In this document: positions 6,363 to 14,644 of the stretch, piece by piece | Numbering within the stretch: position 1 is the first letter of the stretch | Layout: each line of letters begins with the position of its first letter | Assembly: GCA_900112325.1 (NCBI GenBank) | Contig: FOLJ01000007.1 | Span: 124,001 to 188,000, forward strand | DNA: 64,000 nt | Direction of reading: 5' to 3' | Source of the DNA: Micromonospora sediminimaris | GTDB lineage: Bacteria > Actinomycetota > Actinomycetes > Mycobacteriales > Micromonosporaceae | Notes under the pieces: generated by a model | Told to the model about the DNA's origin: nothing | Database searches by the model: none | The model's input: the letters and a program-made list of their open reading frames with translations, nothing else | Made by a program: the position numbers and the translations under genes

Positions 6363-7223
6363 ATGGCGCTCAGCGCTGACGAGAGCGTCCGGTTGGGTGA
6401 GCTGCTGACCAGCCGGGCCGAGCCGGTCACCCAGCGGTGGACCGAGACCATCGCCAGGCAGTTGCGGGGCCGGCTCAGCCAGGCCGAGCTGGTCCGGCAG
6501 GTGCAGGAGCTGCACCGCGCCATGGTCGACGCCCTCAGCAAGGGCGCAGTCGACCTGAACGCCGAGGAGGCCACCGAGCTGCGGGCCGTGCTCGCCGAGT
6601 TCTCCCGCGGGCAGGCGCGGCAGGGCTTCTCCGCCACCGAGACCGCCACCGGCGTGTTCGCTCTCAAGGAGGCGCTGCTCAGCACCCTGAAGGCCGACCA
6701 GAGCGTCGAGACGCTTCGCGACTACGTCGCTTTCTCCGCGTTTGTCGACCAGATGGGCCTGTTCACCTTCGAGACCTTCGTCCGCACCCGGGAGAGCCTG
6801 ATCGCCGACCAGGCCGAGCAGCTGCTGGAGCTTTCCACCCCGGTGGTCAAGCTCTGGGAGGGCGTGGTGGCGGTGCCACTGGTCGGCACGCTCGACTCGG
6901 CCCGTGCCCAGGTCGTGATGGAACGGCTGTTGCAGACCCTGGTCGACACCGGCTCGCCGTACGCGATCATCGACATCACCGGCGTACCGGCGGTGGACAC
7001 GCAGGTGGCCCAGCACATCCTGAAGACGGTGGTGGCCGCCCGGCTGATGGGCGCCGACTGCATCATCTCCGGCATCCGGCCGCAGATCGCGCAGACCATC
7101 GTCGCGCTCGGCATCGAGTTCGGTGACATCGCCACCAAGGCGAGTCTCGCCGACGCGCTGCGGCACGTGCTGCGGCTCACCGGGGTCGAGACCTCCCGCC
7201 GCCAGTCGCGTCGGGAGGCGTGA
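6363..7223 (+). CDS. rsbR: RsbR-type stressosome scaffold (STAS co-antagonist)
   Basis: 286 residues. The N-terminal 160 residues are helical, with LTSRAEPVTQRWTETIARQL and a globin-like or RsbRD-type sensor region. The C-terminal STAS domain (LSTPVVKLWEGVVAVPLVGT, then YAIIDITGVPAVDTQVAQHI) has Thr213 at the site phosphorylated by RsbT in the RsbR family and SGIRP where the second site lies. Known RsbR proteins build the stressosome shell with RsbS and hold RsbT. It begins a tightly packed six-gene operon, with a one-base TGATG overlap to rsbS. Confidence 0.9.
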   Translation: MALSADESVRLGELLTSRAEPVTQRWTETIARQLRGRLSQAELVRQVQELHRAMVDALSKGAVDLNAEEATELRAVLAEFSRGQARQGFSATETATGVFALKEALLSTLKADQSVETLRDYVAFSAFVDQMGLFTFETFVRTRESLIADQAEQLLELSTPVVKLWEGVVAVPLVGTLDSARAQVVMERLLQTLVDTGSPYAIIDITGVPAVDTQVAQHILKTVVAARLMGADCIISGIRPQIAQTIVALGIEFGDIATKASLADALRHVLRLTGVETSRRQSRREA

Positions 7224-7636
7224 TGGAGCGGGTGCCGATCCTCAAGATCGGCGACATCCTGCTGGTCTCCATCCAGGTGGACATGTCCGACCAGACGGCG
7301 GTCGCGCTCCAGGAGGACCTGGCCGAGCGGATCGTCGCGACCGGCTGTCACGGGGTGATCATCGACATCACCGCACTGGACATCGTCGACTCCTTCGTCG
7401 GTCGGATGCTCTCCACCATCGCCTCGATCTCGCGGGTGCTCGACGCGGAGACGGTGGTCGTAGGGATGCGCCCGGCCGTCGCCATCACCCTGGTCGAGCT
7501 GGGGCTGTCACTCAACGGCATCCGTACCGCACTCAACGTCGAGCGGGGGATGGAACTCATCGCGATCGAGCGGGCTGACGACGACCACGATGAGCCGGAC
7601 GACGATCCTGTCCCAGAGCCGACGGCGTCACCGTGA
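7223..7636 (+). CDS. rsbS: RsbS stressosome antagonist (STAS)
   Basis: 137 residues. A single STAS domain beginning PILKIGDILLVSIQVD, with VIIDITALDIVDSFVGRML carrying the phospho-acceptor Ser57 (Ser59 in B. subtilis RsbS) and VVVGMRPAVAITLVELGL. After residue 120 there is an acidic, Pro-rich tail (DDDHDEPDDDPVPEP) absent from B. subtilis RsbS. ATG 7223 overlaps the rsbR stop by one base. RsbS holds RsbT until phosphorylated by it. Confidence 0.93.
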   Translation: MERVPILKIGDILLVSIQVDMSDQTAVALQEDLAERIVATGCHGVIIDITALDIVDSFVGRMLSTIASISRVLDAETVVVGMRPAVAITLVELGLSLNGIRTALNVERGMELIAIERADDDHDEPDDDPVPEPTASP

Positions 7637-8052
7637 CCAGCGGGGTCGACCTGGGCCGCCCCCAGACGCAGTCGGTCGGCAGCGACGAGGACGTCGTACG
7701 CGTCCGCCAGCTGGTACGCACCGCGGCCGTGGCGGTCCGGCTCTCCCTGGTCGACCAGACGAAGGTGGTCACCGCGGCCAGTGAGCTCGCCCGCAACACG
7801 CTCGTCTACGGCGGCGGCGGAACGGTCGAGGTGACCGCCATCGACAACGGCCGGCGACCCGGCATCCGGATCGTCTTCGCCGACTCCGGCCCCGGCATCG
7901 CCGACCTGGATCTCGCGCTGACCGACGGCTACACCACAGGTGGTGGCCTCGGCCTCGGCCTCAGTGGTGCCCGCCGACTTGTCGACGAGTTCGACATCCA
8001 GACCGCGCCCGGTCAGGGCACCCGGATCACGATCACCAAGTGGTCCCGGTGA
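7633..8052 (+). CDS. rsbT: RsbT switch-protein serine kinase
   Basis: 139 residues. A GHKL-type HATPase with N-box ASELARNTLVYGGGG, G1 box DSGPGIADLD and G2 box GGGLGLGLSGARRLVDEF. This matches RsbT, which phosphorylates RsbS/RsbR and, once released, activates a phosphatase. GTG 7633 overlaps the rsbS stop in a GTGA arrangement. The order rsbR-rsbS-rsbT is the standard stressosome core. Confidence 0.93.
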   Translation: MTSGVDLGRPQTQSVGSDEDVVRVRQLVRTAAVAVRLSLVDQTKVVTAASELARNTLVYGGGGTVEVTAIDNGRRPGIRIVFADSGPGIADLDLALTDGYTTGGGLGLGLSGARRLVDEFDIQTAPGQGTRITITKWSR

Positions 8053-9062
8053 CCGTCGAACCGGTCACCGACCGGGGCACCTGGTTCCGGGTGGAGAACG
8101 GCAGCGCCGGCAGCGCCGTGCGGCGGGCCGCCGAGCGGCTGGGCAGTCAGTTGGGTCTGCCCGCCGGACGGATCGCCGACCTGGCCATCGTCGCCGCCGA
8201 GCTGACCAGCAACCTCATCAAGCACGCCGACGACGGGTTGCTGCTGCTCCGGCCGGTACGCCGGGAGCTGGACGCCGGGGTGGAGATGGTCGCGATCGAC
8301 ACCGGCCCGGGCATGGTCGACCTCGCCGACTCCGCCCGCGACGGGCACTCCACCGCCGGCACCCTCGGCATCGGTCTGGGCGCGATCGTCCGGCAGGCGA
8401 GCTGGTTCGACGCGTACTCGCGGCCGGGCCGGGGAACGGTCATCGCCGTGCGGGTCTTCGCCGCCCCGGACACCGCAGCGTCCTGGGTCGGCGGGCTGAC
8501 CCGACCGTTGACCGGAGAGACGGTCAGTGGGGACGGTTACGCGGTCCGCATCGTGGACGATCGCCGTCAGGTGATGGTCAGCGACGGTCTGGGGCACGGG
8601 CCGCTGGCCGCGGCGGCCACCGACGCGGCGCTCGCCGCCTTCCGGGACGCCCCGGCGGCGTCGCCGGCTGAGGTGGTCGGTCACCTGCACCGGTCGATGT
8701 CGCACACCCGGGGTGCGGCGCTCGCGGTGGCCGAGCCGGACCCAGCGGCCGGCGTGCTGCGCTACGCCGGACTGGGCAACATCACCGGCGTCGTGGCCAC
8801 CGGCGACGGTCAGCGTCGCGGCCTGGTCTCCCTGCCGGGCATCGCCGGGCACCAACGACCAGTGATCCGGCAGTACGACTATCCCTTCGAGGTGGGCAGC
8901 CTGCTGGTCATGCACACCGACGGCGTGGTCGACCGGTGGCAGCTCGCCGACTACCCGGGTCTGACCGGGCGGGCACCCCTGGTGGTGGCCGCCACCCTGC
9001 TGCGCGACGCCGGCATCCGGCGCGACGACGCCGGGGTGCTGGTGGCGAGGTCCTGGTCATGA
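8049..9062 (+). CDS. Fused RsbT-like ATPase and RsbX/SpoIIE-like phosphatase
   Basis: 337 residues in two halves. Residues 1-135 are a second GHKL ATPase (AAELTSNLIKHADDG N-box, AIDTGPGMVDLAD G1, GTLGIGLGAIVRQASWFDAY G2). Residues 145-337 are a minimal PP2C domain of RsbX/SpoIIE type (VMVSDGLGHGPLAA, YAGLGNITGVV, MHTDGVVDRW). B. subtilis RsbX dephosphorylates RsbS and RsbR to reset the stressosome, so a kinase and a reset phosphatase may share one chain here. Start GTG 8049 overlaps the rsbT stop (GTGA); the in-frame GTG at 8040 is less likely. Confidence 0.88.
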   Translation: MTVEPVTDRGTWFRVENGSAGSAVRRAAERLGSQLGLPAGRIADLAIVAAELTSNLIKHADDGLLLLRPVRRELDAGVEMVAIDTGPGMVDLADSARDGHSTAGTLGIGLGAIVRQASWFDAYSRPGRGTVIAVRVFAAPDTAASWVGGLTRPLTGETVSGDGYAVRIVDDRRQVMVSDGLGHGPLAAAATDAALAAFRDAPAASPAEVVGHLHRSMSHTRGAALAVAEPDPAAGVLRYAGLGNITGVVATGDGQRRGLVSLPGIAGHQRPVIRQYDYPFEVGSLLVMHTDGVVDRWQLADYPGLTGRAPLVVAATLLRDAGIRRDDAGVLVARSWS

Positions 9063-10408
9063 CCACCACGCCGTTGCTACAGATGACACTGCGGGTGGAG
9101 CAGGACATCTTCGTGGTCCGCCAGCGCGGCCGGGAGGTCGCCGCAGCGGTCGGACTGGAGCATCAGGACCAGGTCCGGATCGCCACCGCGTTGAGTGAGG
9201 TCGGCCGGGACCTGCTGCGGGCGGTCGGCGGTGCCGACGTGGTGTTCGCCGTCGTCGAGTCGCCGGACGGGCGTTGTCACCTGCGGGTCGATCTCACCCC
9301 GGTGGCGCCCCTGCCAGGTGGGCGGTACGAACCGGAGTCGGGCGCGGTGGCACGCCTGGTGGACACATTGAGCGTCCTGACGGTTCAGCGGGATACGGTC
9401 GTCAGGATGTCCCGACGGGTTCCGGCCACCGCCCGGACGCTCACCACCGAGCGTCTGGCGGAGTTGCGCGCCCAGCTCGGCGAGAGCGCCCCGGGCACCG
9501 CCGAGGAGGAACTCGCCACCCAGAACCGCCAACTTATCAACGCCCTGGACGAGGTACGCAACCAGCGCGACGAGCTGGCCCGGCTCAACGAGGAGCTGGA
9601 GCAGACCAACCAGGGCGTGATGGCGCTCTACCAACAGCTCACCGACGAGTTGGAGGCGACCAATCAGGGCGTGGTGGCCCTCTACGCGGAGCTGGACGAG
9701 AAGTCGGCGCAGCTGCGCGCGGCGAGCGAGTCCAAGAGCCGTTTCCTGGCCAACGTCAGCCACGAGCTGCGGGCACCGGTGACCGCCATCATCGGGCTGG
9801 CCCGGCTGCTCGGCGACTCCGCGTCCGATCCGCTGACCACCGAGCAGGAACGCCAGGTCGGGCTGATCCGTTCCTCGGCGTCGGATCTGCTCACGTTGGT
9901 CAACGAGCTGCTCGACCTGGCCAAGGCGGAGTCGGGCCGGATCGAGCCGGAGTGGTCCGAGGTGGACCTGCGGGCCGTCTTCGGTCAGCTGCGCGGCACG
10001 CTGCGGGCGTTGCCAGCCGCTGACGGGGTCGAACTGGTGGTGGAGGAGCCGGCCACGCCGGCCACGGTACGCACCGACGAGGTGCTGCTCGCCCAGGTGC
10101 TGCGCAACCTGCTGCACAACGCTCTGAAGTTCACCACCGAGGGCGAGGTCCGGCTGCGGGCCGAACGGCATGGTGACGGTTGGCGGCTGACCGTTGCCGA
10201 CACCGGTCCGGGCATCCCACCGGAGCTGCACGATCGGGTGTTCGAGGAGTTCTACCAGGCCCCCGGCCCGACCCGGGTCGGCGGCACCGGCCTCGGCCTG
10301 CCGTACGCCCGGCGGTTGGTGAATCTGCTCGGCGGCACTCTGGACCTGGCCAGCGAGCCGGGTCGAGGCAGCACGTTCACGGTCTGGCTGCCCGCGGACG
10401 GGACGTGA
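9059..10408 (+). CDS. Sensor histidine kinase with a vestigial RsbT-like N-terminus
   Basis: 449 residues, no membrane helix. Residues 1-110 resemble the first part of RsbT (EQDIFVVRQRGREVAAAVGL, ALSEVGRDLLRAVGGADVVF), but the N-box Asn is Asp and the glycine boxes are missing. A coiled coil follows at residues 160-225, with a twice-repeated EATNQGV.ALY pattern. Then come HisKA with phospho-acceptor His235 (VSHELRAP) and a complete HATPase domain (NLLHNALKF, DTGPGIPPEL, GGTGLGLPYARRL). ATG 9059 overlaps the previous stop (ATGA). It should phosphorylate the receiver of the next gene, one base downstream. Confidence 0.88.
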   Translation: MTTTPLLQMTLRVEQDIFVVRQRGREVAAAVGLEHQDQVRIATALSEVGRDLLRAVGGADVVFAVVESPDGRCHLRVDLTPVAPLPGGRYEPESGAVARLVDTLSVLTVQRDTVVRMSRRVPATARTLTTERLAELRAQLGESAPGTAEEELATQNRQLINALDEVRNQRDELARLNEELEQTNQGVMALYQQLTDELEATNQGVVALYAELDEKSAQLRAASESKSRFLANVSHELRAPVTAIIGLARLLGDSASDPLTTEQERQVGLIRSSASDLLTLVNELLDLAKAESGRIEPEWSEVDLRAVFGQLRGTLRALPAADGVELVVEEPATPATVRTDEVLLAQVLRNLLHNALKFTTEGEVRLRAERHGDGWRLTVADTGPGIPPELHDRVFEEFYQAPGPTRVGGTGLGLPYARRLVNLLGGTLDLASEPGRGSTFTVWLPADGT

Positions 10409-10409
10409 C

Positions 10410-11945
10410 GTGGACGGCGCGGCGACAGTGCTGGTGGTCGACGACAGTCGGACCAAGCGCTACCTCCTGGTGAACTGGCTGACCCGAGCCGGCTTCACCG
10501 TGTTGGAGGCGGAGACGGGTGGCGAGGCGCTGAGCCGGGTCGGGGTGGACCCGGTCGACCTGGTCGTGCTCGACGTCCGGTTGCCGGACATGAGCGGCTT
10601 CGAGGTGTGCGAGCAGATCAAGTTGGCGCATCCGGCGTTGCCGGTGATCCACGTGTCCGCGCACGCGGTCGACACGAACGACCGGACCCAGGGCCTGACC
10701 CGGGGGGCGGACGCGTATCTGGCCGAGCCGATCGAGCCGGAGGAACTTGTCGCCACCGCCCAGTCGGTGTTGCGGTACTACCAGGCCCGGCGGCGAGCCG
10801 AACTGCTCGCCGAGCGGCTCACCGGGCTGGCGGACACCACCGTCGCGGTGCACGCCGCGCCGAGCTTCACCAGACTGCTACAGGTGGCGGCGGCCGGCGC
10901 CGCGGAGATCTTCAAGAGCCCTGCCGCGGTGGTCGCCGAGACCTTCGACGGCGACTGCCTCGCCGGCATCTGTGCCGGGCCGGGTGCCGAGCCCCGCGTG
11001 GTGACCTGGGTCGTCGATGACACCGGGGTGCCGACCGGCGCCACCGTCACGGTGCAGGAGCCGGGCGGTTGGTCGCTTGTCGACTGGCCGGCCGGCGACA
11101 CGGTCACCGTCGCCGCCGCCCGGCTGCGCGAGGACCGCGCGCCGCTCTACGTCGTGGTGCCCACCGCGACGCAGACCGCCCGTACCCCGGTGCTGGTCCA
11201 GCTCGCCCAGGCGGTGGCCTCCGCCGTGGAGGCGCAACGCTCCTTCGACGAGGAACACCGGATCGCGGTGACGCTGCAACGCAGCCTGCTGCCGCGCCGG
11301 ATCCCGCAGATCACCGGTCTCGACCTGGCCGTACGCTACGAGCCGGCCAGCGCCCAGACCGAGGTGGGTGGCGACTTCTACGAGCTGGTGATGCTCGACG
11401 GTCACCTGTTGCTGGCCATCGGGGACGTGGCCGGCCACTCCCTGCACGCCGCCACCATCATGGCCGAGCTGCGGCACGCGCTGCGGGCGTACGCGGTGGA
11501 GGGGCACCAGCCGGGCGAGATCCTGCACCGGGTCAACGAGCTGATGCGTACGCTGCTGCCCAGCGAGCTGGCGACGATCTGCGTACTGCTGCTGGAGCCG
11601 ACCACCGGTCACATCCGGCTGGCCAGCGCCGGCCACCTGCCCCCGTTGATCATTCAGGACGGCAAGGTGGAGTACGTAAATCATGCCGCGCCCCTGCTCG
11701 GGGTGCGTGCGCCCCGCCCCGCCGACCTGGAGTTCGTGCTGCCGGCCGGGGCGACGATGGTCTTCTACACCGACGGCCTGATCGAACGGCGGGACGCGAC
11801 GATCGACGAGGGGCTGGCCGCCCTCGCGGCCTGCGCCGCCCAGGTCGACGACGACCTCGACCGGTACTGCGAACGGCTGCTCGTCGAACTGGCCCCGGAC
11901 GAGATCCAGGACGACGTCGCCGTGGTCGTCCTGCGCCGTCGCTGA
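10410..11945 (+). CDS. Response regulator with SpoIIE/RsbU-type phosphatase output
   Basis: 511 residues. The N-terminal receiver (VLVVDDSRTKRYLL, acceptor Asp55 in VVLDVRLPDM, Ala in ADAYLAEP where Lys is usual) joins a GAF-like middle region (about 150-280) and a C-terminal PP2C domain of RsbU class (VGGDFYELVMLDG, AIGDVAGHSLHAATIMAELR, FYTDGLIERRD, DDVAVVVLRR). RsbU-type enzymes dephosphorylate an RsbV-like STAS antagonist, so this is the likely exit point of the operon towards a sigma factor, with the STAS protein at 5843 a candidate substrate. The receiver lacks the conserved Lys of the K-P pair. GTG start. Confidence 0.9.
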   Translation: MDGAATVLVVDDSRTKRYLLVNWLTRAGFTVLEAETGGEALSRVGVDPVDLVVLDVRLPDMSGFEVCEQIKLAHPALPVIHVSAHAVDTNDRTQGLTRGADAYLAEPIEPEELVATAQSVLRYYQARRRAELLAERLTGLADTTVAVHAAPSFTRLLQVAAAGAAEIFKSPAAVVAETFDGDCLAGICAGPGAEPRVVTWVVDDTGVPTGATVTVQEPGGWSLVDWPAGDTVTVAAARLREDRAPLYVVVPTATQTARTPVLVQLAQAVASAVEAQRSFDEEHRIAVTLQRSLLPRRIPQITGLDLAVRYEPASAQTEVGGDFYELVMLDGHLLLAIGDVAGHSLHAATIMAELRHALRAYAVEGHQPGEILHRVNELMRTLLPSELATICVLLLEPTTGHIRLASAGHLPPLIIQDGKVEYVNHAAPLLGVRAPRPADLEFVLPAGATMVFYTDGLIERRDATIDEGLAALAACAAQVDDDLDRYCERLLVELAPDEIQDDVAVVVLRRR

Positions 11946-11977
11946 GGTGCGACGCCCTCGGTTGCGAGCGGCCCTTC

Positions 11978-12763
11978 CTAACGCCGACCCTGGGCGTACG
12001 CGGCGGGGGAGACGCCGGTCGTCGCGGTGAAGTCGCGTACCAGGTGGGCCTGATCGCTGTAGCCGAGTTCGACGGCGAGCCCGGCCCAGTCGAGCGGCCC
12101 GTCCGCCGCCCGCTCGATCGCCTCGTGCAGCCGGTAGCGGCGGATCACCCACTTGGGACCGACCCCGACGTGAGTGAGGAAGAGCCGCTGCAACCTGCGG
12201 ACGGATACGCCGTGTTCGCTGGCGAACTCGTCGACCCGGCGTACGTTCCGGTCGGTCCGGATCGTCTCGACCAGGCGCATCACCTCGTCGTTGACGGGAT
12301 CTGCTCGGGGTGCCCAGCCGGTCAGCAGTGCGTTCAGCGCCTGGCAACGTTCGGTGTCCGTACCGGCGCAGACCACATGATCGGGTACGGCACCGGGGAG
12401 CGGCTGCCGGCGGCCGGTCAGCTCGGCGACCGACCGCCGCCAGAATGGATGGAAGCCGCCGGGCCGGAACTGCACGCCGCTGACCCGCCCGGAACCGGTG
12501 AGGGTGATCGAGAAGAGTTCCTGACTGACGCCGGCCAGCTCCGCGCGTTCCGGTTCGTCACCGTCGCGCTGGAACACCACATTTACCGCCGGATGCGGGA
12601 CGATCCGCTGCTCGAACGGTTCGCTGAGGTCCCAGTCGATCAGCCAGTAGTGCTCCACCCAGTGGCGTAGCGGAACCGCGGGCAGGTGCCGTCGGAACCG
12701 CACCCGCCGCTTCAACCCGGCCGGGTCGAGGATGCCTCGGCTATCGCCGCGCGGCTGTCGCAT
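11978..12763 (-). CDS. AraC-family transcriptional regulator
   Basis: 261 residues. The N-terminal ligand-type domain (VPLRHWVEHYWLIDWDL, then VNVVFQRDGDE and VSGVQFRPGGFHPFWR) belongs to the DUF6597-like group, where the G-V-x-F-R/K-P-G-G segment is characteristic. The C-terminal double helix-turn-helix reads VDEFASEHGVSVRRLQRLFL and AGLAVELGYSDQAHLVRDF. ATG 12763 is chosen because 12802 would overlap the divergent gene's start. Regulators of this kind often control the adjacent small enzyme; here a DinB-like gene lies 31 nt away in divergent orientation. Confidence 0.88.
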   Translation of the reverse strand: MRQPRGDSRGILDPAGLKRRVRFRRHLPAVPLRHWVEHYWLIDWDLSEPFEQRIVPHPAVNVVFQRDGDEPERAELAGVSQELFSITLTGSGRVSGVQFRPGGFHPFWRRSVAELTGRRQPLPGAVPDHVVCAGTDTERCQALNALLTGWAPRADPVNDEVMRLVETIRTDRNVRRVDEFASEHGVSVRRLQRLFLTHVGVGPKWVIRRYRLHEAIERAADGPLDWAGLAVELGYSDQAHLVRDFTATTGVSPAAYAQGRR

Positions 12764-12794
12764 TTGTTCAAGACCGCCCTCATACGCTGGCCCT

Positions 12795-13364
12795 ATGGCC
12801 ACTCAGACTAGCGACCTGCTGGCGGCTGCCGCGCCGCGAACCGTGGCGGTGGTCCGGCAGATCACCGATGACCAGCTCGACCTGCCCACCCCCTGTCAGG
12901 ACTATCAGGTCCGTGACCTGCTGAACCACCTGTACGAGGTGGTGGTCAACTTCCAGGCGCTCGCCGGGCGCTCGTCGGTGACCTGGGCAGACAAGCCTGA
13001 CCATCTCACCGACGGCTGGCGGGACCGGTTCGAGACCGAGACCGGCCGGTTGGTCGAGGCGTGGTCGGACCCGGCCAGCGAGGAGGGTGTCTCGCCGGGA
13101 ATGGGCATGCCGCAGCCGGTGGTGGGTGCGATGGCGCTGCTCGACCTGACCGTGCACGGGTGGGATCTCGCGGTCGCCACCGGTCAGCCGTATGAGCCGG
13201 CGCCCGAGGTGCTGCCCGCGCTGCACGAGTTGGCCGCTCAGCTCGCTCCGACCGCCCGGCAGATGGGTGTATTCGGCGAGGCGGTGCCGGTCGACGGCAC
13301 CCTGCCGGAGTTGCCCCGGCTGCTTGGCATGACCGGCCGCGACCCGGCCTGGACACCGCGCTGA
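12795..13364 (+). CDS. TIGR03086-family (DinB/mycothiol-type) protein
   Basis: 189 residues. The mycothiol-dependent maleylpyruvate isomerase-like N-terminal fold: DQLDLPTPCQDYQVRDLLNH with the first metal His, and ALLDLTVHGWDLAVATGQPY with the second His. Relatives are thiol-dependent enzymes acting with mycothiol, the actinobacterial low-molecular-weight thiol; the substrate is unknown. ATG 12795 follows TACGCT (12783-12788) at leaderless spacing. An upstream in-frame ATG at 12732 lies within the AraC gene and is less likely. Confidence 0.88.
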   Translation: MATQTSDLLAAAAPRTVAVVRQITDDQLDLPTPCQDYQVRDLLNHLYEVVVNFQALAGRSSVTWADKPDHLTDGWRDRFETETGRLVEAWSDPASEEGVSPGMGMPQPVVGAMALLDLTVHGWDLAVATGQPYEPAPEVLPALHELAAQLAPTARQMGVFGEAVPVDGTLPELPRLLGMTGRDPAWTPR

Positions 13365-13373
13365 CCCAGTGAC

Positions 13374-13409
13374 TTGACGGCCACTATTCACTGAGTGAAT
13401 AGTGGCCGG
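13374..13409 (+). promoter_or_regulatory. Perfect 25-bp operator and promoter of the PadR-ABC operon
   Basis: CCACTATTCACT (13381-13392), a central G and the exact complement (13394-13405) form a 25-bp perfect palindrome. A -35-like TTGACG (13374-13379) precedes it and AATAGT (13398-13403) inside the right arm can serve as the -10. The GTG start at 13410 then lies at leaderless distance. Occupancy would block the promoter fully, as expected for PadR autoregulation. The palindrome is directly visible; the regulator assignment is inferred from position. Confidence 0.75.
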
Positions 13410-13946
13410 GTGTCCACACCGCACCTGCTGCTGGGGCTGCTCGCCACCGGCACCATGCACGGGTACGAGCTGAAGCGGGCCCACGACACCCGGCTGCCGC
13501 AGGCCCGCCCGTTGGCGTTCGGGCAGGTCTACGCCACGCTGGGGCGGCTGCTGCGGGACGGTTTGGTGGCCTCGACCGGGCCGGAGCGCCTCGCCGGGCC
13601 GGATCGGACGGCGTACACGCTGACCGAGCAGGGGCGGGCCACGCTGGACCAGTGGCTGAGCAGCGTCGAGCCACCGATGCCGTACGTGAACAGTCCGCTG
13701 TTCGCAAAGGTCGTGGTGGCGTTGCTGGTGGCCGACGTGGACCGGGCGCGGGCATACCTCGTCGCGCAGCGGCGCGCGCACACCGAGCGGTTGCGTGAGC
13801 TGACCGCACTGAAGACGGCCCCGTCGGTCACCGTCGACGACATCGTGGCGGCCGACTACGCCATCGCTCATCTCGACGCCGACCTGCGGTGGTTGCACAC
13901 CACCCTGGACCGGGTCGCCGACTGGCACCGGGAGGTGCACCCGTGA
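13410..13946 (+). CDS. PadR-family repressor of the adjacent ABC transporter
   Basis: 178 residues, the longer PadR type. The winged helix (LLLGLLATGTMHGYELKRAH, FGQVYATLGRLLRDGLV, YTLTEQGRATLDQWL) is followed by a C-terminal dimerisation coiled coil (RARAYLVAQRRAHTERLREL). I prefer GTG 13410, because 13395 falls inside the palindromic operator. The stop overlaps the ATPase gene start (GTGA), and the ATPase is likewise coupled to the permease. PadR-ABC-FtsX modules typically respond to antimicrobial or envelope stress. Confidence 0.92.
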   Translation: MSTPHLLLGLLATGTMHGYELKRAHDTRLPQARPLAFGQVYATLGRLLRDGLVASTGPERLAGPDRTAYTLTEQGRATLDQWLSSVEPPMPYVNSPLFAKVVVALLVADVDRARAYLVAQRRAHTERLRELTALKTAPSVTVDDIVAADYAIAHLDADLRWLHTTLDRVADWHREVHP

Positions 13947-14644
13947 CGCAACTTCAGGCTCGCGGTCTGGTGAAGTCGTACGGACCGACACCCGCGCTGC
14001 GGGGCATCACCCTCGACATCGACGAGGGGGAGATAGTCGCGGTGACCGGGCCGAGCGGCTGCGGCAAGTCCACCCTGCTGCACTGCCTCGCCGGCATCCT
14101 GCGGCCCGACGCGGGCGAGGTGAGTTGGCGTGGGCACCGGCTGGACACCTGGTCCGAGGCGGCCCGCTCCCGGCTGCGGCGTACCGATTTCGGGGTCTTG
14201 TTCCAGTTCGGTCAGCTCGTCCCCGAGCTGACCGCGGCGGAGAACGTCGCCCTTCCGTTGTTGCTCGCCGGCACGGGGCGGCGAGCGGCACGGACGGCGG
14301 CGCTTACCTGGTTGGAGCGGCTGAGTGTGGCGGAGTGCGCCGACGTGCGTCCCGGCGAGATGTCCGGCGGTCAGCAACAGCGCTGCGCCACCGCCCGGGC
14401 ACTTGTCACCGAACCACGGGTGCTCTTCGCCGACGAGCCGACAGGTGCGCTGGACACCCTCGCCGGGGAGCAGGTGCTGACGCAACTGGTCCGGCTGGCC
14501 CGGGAGCACCGCACGAGCGTCGTCCTGGTCACCCACGAGCCACGGATCGCCGCGTACGCCGATCGTGAGGTCGTCCTGCGCGACGGCGTGATCGACCACA
14601 CCGGTCTGGGCCTCGACGCGCCGCTCGCCGGCGGCTCCCGGTGA
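13943..14644 (+). CDS. ABC transporter ATP-binding protein, LolD/MacB type
   Basis: 233 residues. Complete nucleotide-binding domain: Walker A GPSGCGKST, Q-loop FQFGQLVPELT, signature MSGGQQQR, Walker B ALVTEPRVLFADEPTGALD and H-loop VLVTHEP. The FADEPTGALD box is characteristic of the LolD/MacB/FtsE group, which works with FtsX-type permeases rather than classic solute permeases. GTG 13943 overlaps the PadR stop. Confidence 0.94.
   Translation: MTQLQARGLVKSYGPTPALRGITLDIDEGEIVAVTGPSGCGKSTLLHCLAGILRPDAGEVSWRGHRLDTWSEAARSRLRRTDFGVLFQFGQLVPELTAAENVALPLLLAGTGRRAARTAALTWLERLSVAECADVRPGEMSGGQQQRCATARALVTEPRVLFADEPTGALDTLAGEQVLTQLVRLAREHRTSVVLVTHEPRIAAYADREVVLRDGVIDHTGLGLDAPLAGGSR

Noticed and set aside
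12600-12625. Second SOS-like sequence CGAACGGTTCG
   Set aside because: The half-sites are only 2 nt apart instead of 4 and it lies inside the AraC coding region.
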